Shown: in pieces, positions 58,878 through 64,000 of the stretch
Layout: each line of letters starts with the position of its first letter
Numbering within the stretch: the first letter of the stretch is position 1
Assembly (NCBI RefSeq): GCF_017591435.1
Contig: NC_059268.1
Span: forward strand, 21,068,684 to 21,132,683
Source of the DNA: Portunus trituberculatus
Lineage: Eukaryota; Arthropoda; Malacostraca; Decapoda; Portunidae
Reading direction: 5' to 3'
DNA length: 64,000 nucleotides
Program-made: the position numbers and the translations under genes
Notes under the pieces: model-generated
What the model saw: only the letters and a program-made list of their open reading frames with translations
Told to the model about the DNA's origin: nothing
Database searches by the model: none

Positions 58878-59176
58878 ATGTTGTGTGTGTGTTTCACTGT
58901 TTGATCTGTTTGATCTGCTGCAGTCTCTGACGAGACAGCCCTACGGAACGAGCTCAGAGCTCATTATTTCCGATCTTCGGATAGGCCTGAGACCAGGCAC
59001 ACACCACACACCGGGACAACAAGGTCACAACTCGTTTTTACATCCCGTACCTACTCACTGCTAGGTGAACAGGGGCTACACGTGAAATGAGACACACCCA
59101 AATATCTCCACCCGGCCGGGGAATCGAACCCCGGTCCTCTGGCTTGTGAAGCCAGCGCTCTAACCACTGAGCTACC

Positions 59177-59180
<4 letters not shown>
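58878..59180 (-). mobile_element. tRNA-derived SINE
   Basis: The element reads on the minus strand: tRNA head (59180-59109), then a body of about 220 bp containing GGGTGTGTCTCATTTCACGT, TGAACAGGGGCTACACG in complement and a CTGCAGCAGATCAAACAG end. It finishes near 58878-58890 in a short CA tail. The internal RNA polymerase III boxes are intact. I recall very similar bodies as a common decapod SINE, which is memory and not a search. The 5' flank is a GT/AC microsatellite, so target-site duplications cannot be read. Confidence 0.75.
59109..59180 (-). tRNA. tRNA-Val(CAC)-like head of a SINE, probably not a working tRNA gene
   Basis: On the minus strand the cloverleaf folds well. The D arm is GCTC/GAGC, the anticodon stem CTGGC/GCCAG has loop TTCACAA (anticodon CAC), and the T arm is CGGGG/CCCCG with TTCGATT. 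The A box (59164-59174) and B box (59120-59130) match consensus. The acceptor stem pairs over 7 bp only if one base is missing at position 8/9 or one is extra near position 66. It runs straight into a non-tRNA body, so I read it as the promoter head of a SINE. Confidence 0.6.

Positions 59181-59232
<52 letters not shown>
59179..59232 (+). repeat. (GT)27 microsatellite at the SINE head
   Basis: It abuts the first base of the tRNA-like head of the minus-strand SINE. Confidence 0.96.
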
Positions 59233-59234
<2 letters not shown>

Positions 59235-59517
59235 GCAGGCCAGGGATGGGTAGAGAGGAATGCAACGAGACTAAATACCTTGGGTTCATTTCGTATTGGT
59301 AAGCCACATCACACGCGCGTCACCACTCCCTAATCCATTCATTCATCACTGTACTCTGTGACGCCCGTGTGGTCTTGGGGACACCCGGGACAAGAATCTG
59401 GGATGTCATTGTTGATTTTTACTGGTAGAGTCGTTTCTGTTCTTACTCTTCGTCTTCACTCTATACAGTAAGCTTCTCCATACAGCTCCTATTCTGCACA
59501 CAAGTTGTATTTTTATA

Positions 59518-59729
59518 TTAATCCCTTGAGTACCACGATGCGTTTCCATATTCATTCTGCTTACTTTTTAGCGATTTTCTAAAGCTTCAGAAACTTATGT
59601 TGGGGATTAGAATAGTGAAGACTGGCCATTAATCTTCTGACCTGCATTGACTCTTCTTACTGTTAACAAAATGGTTTAATCTTACACAAATCTCAAGGTA
59701 AAAATGTGTCCCAGCATTGAAGGGGTTAA
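59518..59729 (+). mobile_element. piggyBac-like TTAA MITE, copy 12
   Basis: TTAA is at both ends (TTAATCCCTTGAGTACCACG and AGCATTGAAGGGGTTAA), with full internal markers. Confidence 0.84.
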
Positions 59730-60064
59730 TGTCCAGGCTCTGAAAATGGGAGCATGAAATCGTGTATTGTATTATTGCATCAGATTCACCGCCCTAATGA
59801 GTGTAACGAGTGGCGATAGACCGTGAACCGAAGCGTGACGGCACTGCATCACCCGCTCCCCGTGAGATGAACGAGTAATGATAGCGTGGATGCTTCACTG
59901 AACACGACCTATCAACCCCGTGGCAGGACGAGAAAAGTGTTATGTTTAGTTGTAATGCTGGGATATCAGACCGAAGCACCTGTCACAAGGGAACACAAAG
60001 GAAGAGCTCGCTAGTATATCTGTTGATTCACCTCGACACCTGTGCTGTTAGTGTTAGTTACAGC

Positions 60065-60279
60065 TTAACCCTTTCTGTACCATGACACGTTTCCATATTT
60101 ATTCTGCTTACTATTTGATGATTTGATACAGCTTCAGAAACTCATGTGAAGTATTAGAGTAGTGAAGAATCTGGCCATTAACATTCTGACCTCCACAGAC
60201 CCTTCATAATATAAATAAAATCGTCTAATTACACATAAAACTCAAGGTAAAAATGTGCCCCAGTACTGAAGAGGTTTAA
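60065..60279 (+). mobile_element. piggyBac-like TTAA MITE, copy 13
   Basis: TTAA is at both ends (TTAACCCTTTCTGTACCATG and CAGTACTGAAGAGGTTTAA). Confidence 0.82.
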
Positions 60280-61360
60280 GACTTCTGTTACGACATTCTT
60301 ACCAAGGACACAGCACCGCTTCCTTCACCTTAAACATACTTACTCTCACTCCTGTCCTGTTCACCTCACTAATGCAGGAGTTAATTAGTACCTTCACTCA
60401 TCCCTTTTGTGATCATAACAGACTACATCACATTTACCCAAGGCTCATGAGGGCGGGGAATGCCTGGAATGCCTGCAGGGAGAATGTTTCAAGTGGGGAT
60501 CCCCTACCTAGAGTATTATCAAGGAGAGGAACGTCTAGTGGGGAATATAACTTCTACTATCGTCTAGAGTGGTGATATGGTGCCATGATGTTTCTTTCCG
60601 CTGCATGAGTGTCTACCTGCGCTTGTATGATTGCTATACTCCAATTCACACATTTGCAAGCTGGCAATGTAAAGGCTGGGTAGACACAGTGGCTTTGGGT
60701 GGAAGACTATAGTGATGCGATGTCATGATACTTCTCTGCGTGTGTGTAAGGTCGGTAAGTCAGCATATTAAGTTAGCTATCAGAGGCTGGGGAGGTGAGG
60801 GAGTAAGAGCTTGAGTGGTGAGGCTTTGTGAAGTATTATGATACTTCTCTCCGCTACAAATGTGTGGACCTCGGCGGCTTTGCGTGTAAGTGGCGAGTAA
60901 ATCGATACATTTAGTGATCGGAGAGGCTGAGCAAGAGAGGTAACAGTAATAGTGAGAAGTGGTGAGGCCTTGAGGTGTTGCAGTGTTCCGTCATGCTTCT
61001 CGCTCGCTGCATCCATGGTCACTCTTGTGTGCATCTCTGCAGACACAATTCCTCGTGTTCTTAACTAAACTTTAACTGTTATAGGATTATTTTCAAAGGA
61101 TAACGATATGACTACTTTAGCTCATGTTTCATTACTATTTATAGGGCATGATTCCTCTTTAATTGCCTCTAGAATGTATGAAATTACACCTCATAATCGC
61201 TCATAGAACCTGTTAAAAGTAAAAGGAATCATGGTAAGATGTCGAAGAATGTGATATTCCTGACTATTGTGACTTCTTGCAATGTGGTGCAGGTTTACAG
61301 CACGATTTCGAAAGACACCTGCATTGACGACAAAAAGAGTGATGCATAAGTTCAAACCTT

Positions 61361-61572
61361 TTAACTACTTGAATACAATGGCGCTTTACCATATTCATTC
61401 AGCTTACTATTTGATGATTCTATACAGCTTGAGAACTTATATGGGGGATTAAAATAGTGAAGATTGTGGCCATTAATTTTTTGACCTCCACAGATCTTCC
61501 TAATATCAATAAAATGGTCTACTTATACAGAAATCTCAAGGTAAAAATGTGGTTCATTATTGAAGGGGTTAA
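61361..61572 (+). mobile_element. piggyBac-like TTAA MITE, copy 14
   Basis: TTAA is at both ends (TTAACTACTTGAATAC and ATTATTGAAGGGGTTAA). The internal markers are slightly diverged. Confidence 0.8.
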
Positions 61573-61717
61573 TGTCTCTGGTAATATAGCAGGCAGTAAA
61601 ATCGTTTATGGCTACTAGAACTAACTTCATTTCCCTATTATGACCTACACCTTACTAGATACGTTTGTACTCCTTTGTCTGTTCATCCAGTAAATTATTT
61701 TCCACTACTCTGAATGC

Positions 61718-61930
61718 TTAATCTTTTTAGTACCAGGACGCATTCTTGTATTAATTCTGCTTAGTATTTGGCGATTTTATGCAGCTTCAGAAATTCATGT
61801 GTGGTATTAGAATAGTGAAGACTGGCCATTAATCTTCTGACCTCCATAGACTCTTCCTAATGCAAATAAATTTCGTCTAATCGCACCCTAAAATCAAGGT
61901 AAAAATGCATCTAAACACTGAAGTGGTTAA
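61718..61930 (+). mobile_element. piggyBac-like TTAA MITE, copy 15
   Basis: TTAA is at both ends (TTAATCTTTTTAGTACCAGG and ACACTGAAGTGGTTAA). It lies only 146 bp after copy 14 in the same orientation. Confidence 0.8.
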
Positions 61931-62764
61931 AGAAAGACGCCATCAGTGAGAGAGTTAAGCAATCTTGCCCTCTTTATCATCACTGGCGGCCAGAGTTAAG
62001 CGGCAGTTCACTTCATCCTGGATTCCTTGAAACAAACACTTTCCAGAGGCAGGTCACTTGACAAGGCGAGATTTCCTGGTTTCTTGGTGTGGGCAGCTAA
62101 CAGATTCTCAGAGTATAAGTTGCCAAACACTGCTTGATTACACTATCCTTAACCTAAACGCTACACAAACAACAGTAATACATGAACGCTAACCACAGTA
62201 TGAAAAAAGAGAGGAGCTTGTTATCTACTACTACTACCACTACTAAGGGAAAAGGCCAAGTTAAGACACGTAGTAAACAATCAGTAATCTCATAACTGCC
62301 AGGAATCTCGTCATGAACAGCGAATAAATGGAGGTAATGATAGACCCACAGCTTAAACTGGGCGAGTAACAAGTTGCATTGGCCCTAGGGTGGGTTCGAG
62401 GTACGTGGTGGAAGGAGAGAAGAGAAGAAGAGAGGAGAGGAGAAGCGGAGGAGAGATGATGCCGCTGTTGCGAAAGGGAAAGTGGTTTGGGGTGGTAATA
62501 AGAAGGGAAGGTGAGGGTTAGCTAGTGTTGAGAGTGAAATGCAGAGCTGGGGATGAGGGAGGATGACCGGAGGGTGTGTGGGAGCCTGTGCGTGTCATTG
62601 TGTGCTGAGTAATGTTTGTTCTGCTGTTCTGTTACGTCGTGCTACTTTCGTTTCTTTAGTTGGGGGAAAGAACGGAGGAGGAGAAGGAGGAAGAGGAAGG
62701 GAAGGAGGGATGGTTAAGCAGAGTTTACAGGAAATTTTATGTTACTCATGTTACAATTTTTTTA

Positions 62765-62894
62765 CGTAAGAGGGATAACTGGCCAAGGGCAACATAAAAC
62801 GAAAAAAAAAAAAAAGGCCTACTTGGTTGCCAGTTCCCTTGCAGGTCCGAGAGAGTTAGCCAAGAGAAAGGGATAAATGTCTTGAAACCTCCCT
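62765..62894 (+). repeat. Dispersed repeat, about 130 bp, copy 2
   Basis: This is the second copy of the repeat at 45548-45677, including an A-rich stretch (62800-62815) in the same place and the same ending ATAAATGTCTTGAAACCTCC. Confidence 0.7.
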
Positions 62895-63079
62895 ACTACA
62901 AATGCCGTTTCTACCACTACTACTTCTATTACTACTTATAATAACAGGTATTAACGTAAAATTATTTCTTCTGCAAATAAAACTATATTTTTTTTGTTCT
63001 GGCAGAAAACAACATTGTGTACTTCATTGTCATGTGGGTAATTACCTCTGCTATTATTACTATTTCGTTAAGAGATTCG

Positions 63080-63300
63080 CTGGTATGCAGAAACGCCTTC
63101 CCCTCTCACTACGACAGTTTCCAAGGCCACAGAGAACACTAGCTAGGTTTTCAAGACAGTTTTTTTTCATTTAATAAACGAGAAATATTGCTAATCTATC
63201 ACCAAGACCATAAAAATATGCTTAGAAACGCGTGTACTTTTAACTACAGCCTTTGGAAAGCAGTGATGGTGAGAGTGCAAATGTTTCAAAATACGAGCCA
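63080..63300 (+). mobile_element. Foldback MITE, copy 16, and a truncated copy at the right edge
   Basis: The markers are CTCACTACGACAGTTTCCAA, GAAATATTGCTAATCTATCA and GCCTTTGGAAAGCAGTGATG, then AAAATACGAGCC. A further left half (CATATTCAGAAACGCTTAGC onward) begins near 63918 and is cut by the window end. Confidence 0.78.
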
Positions 63301-63511
63301 TTGAGTTACGAGGCTGTACGTGATAGTTTGGTTATGCAATGTTAGGTTACGTTTGGTCTTAGAAATAAACTACGTCAATGACAACATAGAATGAAGTACG
63401 TATAAAATCTTGCCCACTATATATGCAAATAACACCTAAGAAAATATCTGTAGTAGTAAACCACCCATCATATGTGAGACTTGACAATTAAAATAAGACA
63501 GCTACCTAATA

Positions 63512-63723
63512 TTAATCTCTTCAGTACCTGGACGCGTTTTTGTATTCATTCTGGTTTCTATTTTGGCCATTTCATACAGCTTCATAAACTTGTGGGGGTT
63601 GAAATAATGAAGACTCTGACCAGTAATCTTCTGACCTCCATAGCCCCTTCCTAATACAAATAAAATCGTCTAATCACATCCAAAAATCAAGGTAAAAATG
63701 CGTCTCAGTATTGAAGGGGTTAA
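63512..63723 (+). mobile_element. piggyBac-like TTAA MITE, copy 16
   Basis: TTAA is at both ends (TTAATCTCTTCAGTACCTGG and CAGTATTGAAGGGGTTAA), with full internal markers. Confidence 0.83.
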
Positions 63724-64000
63724 CATTAGGCATCCGTTCAACCACCCAGTCATCCTCCCAGCAAGGTGAAGGCAAGGGAGACACGACCTCTAAACAAACG
63801 TGAGAGTATGAGGGGAGCTTGAAGCATTGCCCCATTGTTTTGACGTTCAGTAAACAGATGCAGACCCGCAGACGCTCCTCGAGACACGCAAGGAAGGGAA
63901 ATCGGGAAAAAGTCACGGTCCATATTCAGAAACGCTTAGCTCTTTCACCACGACCATTTTCTAAGGCCACAGAGATAATTAGCAGGATTTTCGAGTGTTT

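Noticed and set aside
59109..59180. Functional tRNA-Val gene
   Set aside because: The misfit at the acceptor/D junction and the contiguous SINE body make a retroposon head more likely; the entry is kept as tRNA-like only.
60372..60575. Frame possibly from a LINE fragment
   Set aside because: I could not match it to reverse transcriptase or endonuclease motifs.

Overview
This is a gene-sparse, repeat-dense nuclear segment of an arthropod genome, most likely a decapod crustacean and probably a crab. The lineage is an inference. It rests on the very high density of long AC/GT, AG/CT and triplet microsatellites, on a tRNA-headed SINE whose body resembles one I associate with decapod genomes, on short stretches of the arthropod telomere-type CCTAA unit, and on the nature of the two genes. 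No rRNA gene, bacterial operon, CRISPR array or insertion sequence is visible.

Two spliced protein-coding genes can be built by hand, both on the plus strand, with phase-compatible splice sites throughout. The first (18,576-23,627) is a BTB/POZ transcription factor of the lola/fruitless/tramtrack/broad type. Five shared coding exons carry a BTB domain split over two exons, a Pro/Ser-rich linker, an Arg-Glu repeat and a Gln-rich region. They lead to two alternative terminal exons that both start in phase 1, one with three C2H2 zinc fingers (22,811-23,202) and one with two (23,386-23,627). The second (34,155-37,964) is a six-exon short-chain dehydrogenase of 247 residues that I identify as the HSD17B8 orthologue. 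One of its introns appears to use a GC donor. An open frame of 35 codons at the left edge (1-108) may be the C-terminus of a gene that begins outside the window.

The rest is repeats. One family of about 200-215 bp has TTAA at its ends and inverted CCCCTT-AGTAC termini, which fits a piggyBac-like MITE. There are 16 copies, eight of them between 54.9 and 63.8 kb. A second family of about 200-220 bp has foldback ends and 16 full or partial copies. A tRNA-derived SINE, a decayed LINE 3' end, a two-copy repeat of about 130 bp, possible ends of a decayed hAT-like element, and several local tandem duplications are also present. One of these duplications copies the splice acceptor of the first BTB coding exon.

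Layout: 0-18 kb repeats; 18.2-25 kb BTB-zinc finger gene and 3' region; 25-34 kb noncoding with AT-rich and tandem repeats; 34.1-38.7 kb HSD17B8; 38.7-64 kb noncoding with dense MITEs and microsatellites. The two genes have no evident functional link. No complete autonomous transposon or new multi-gene system was found.
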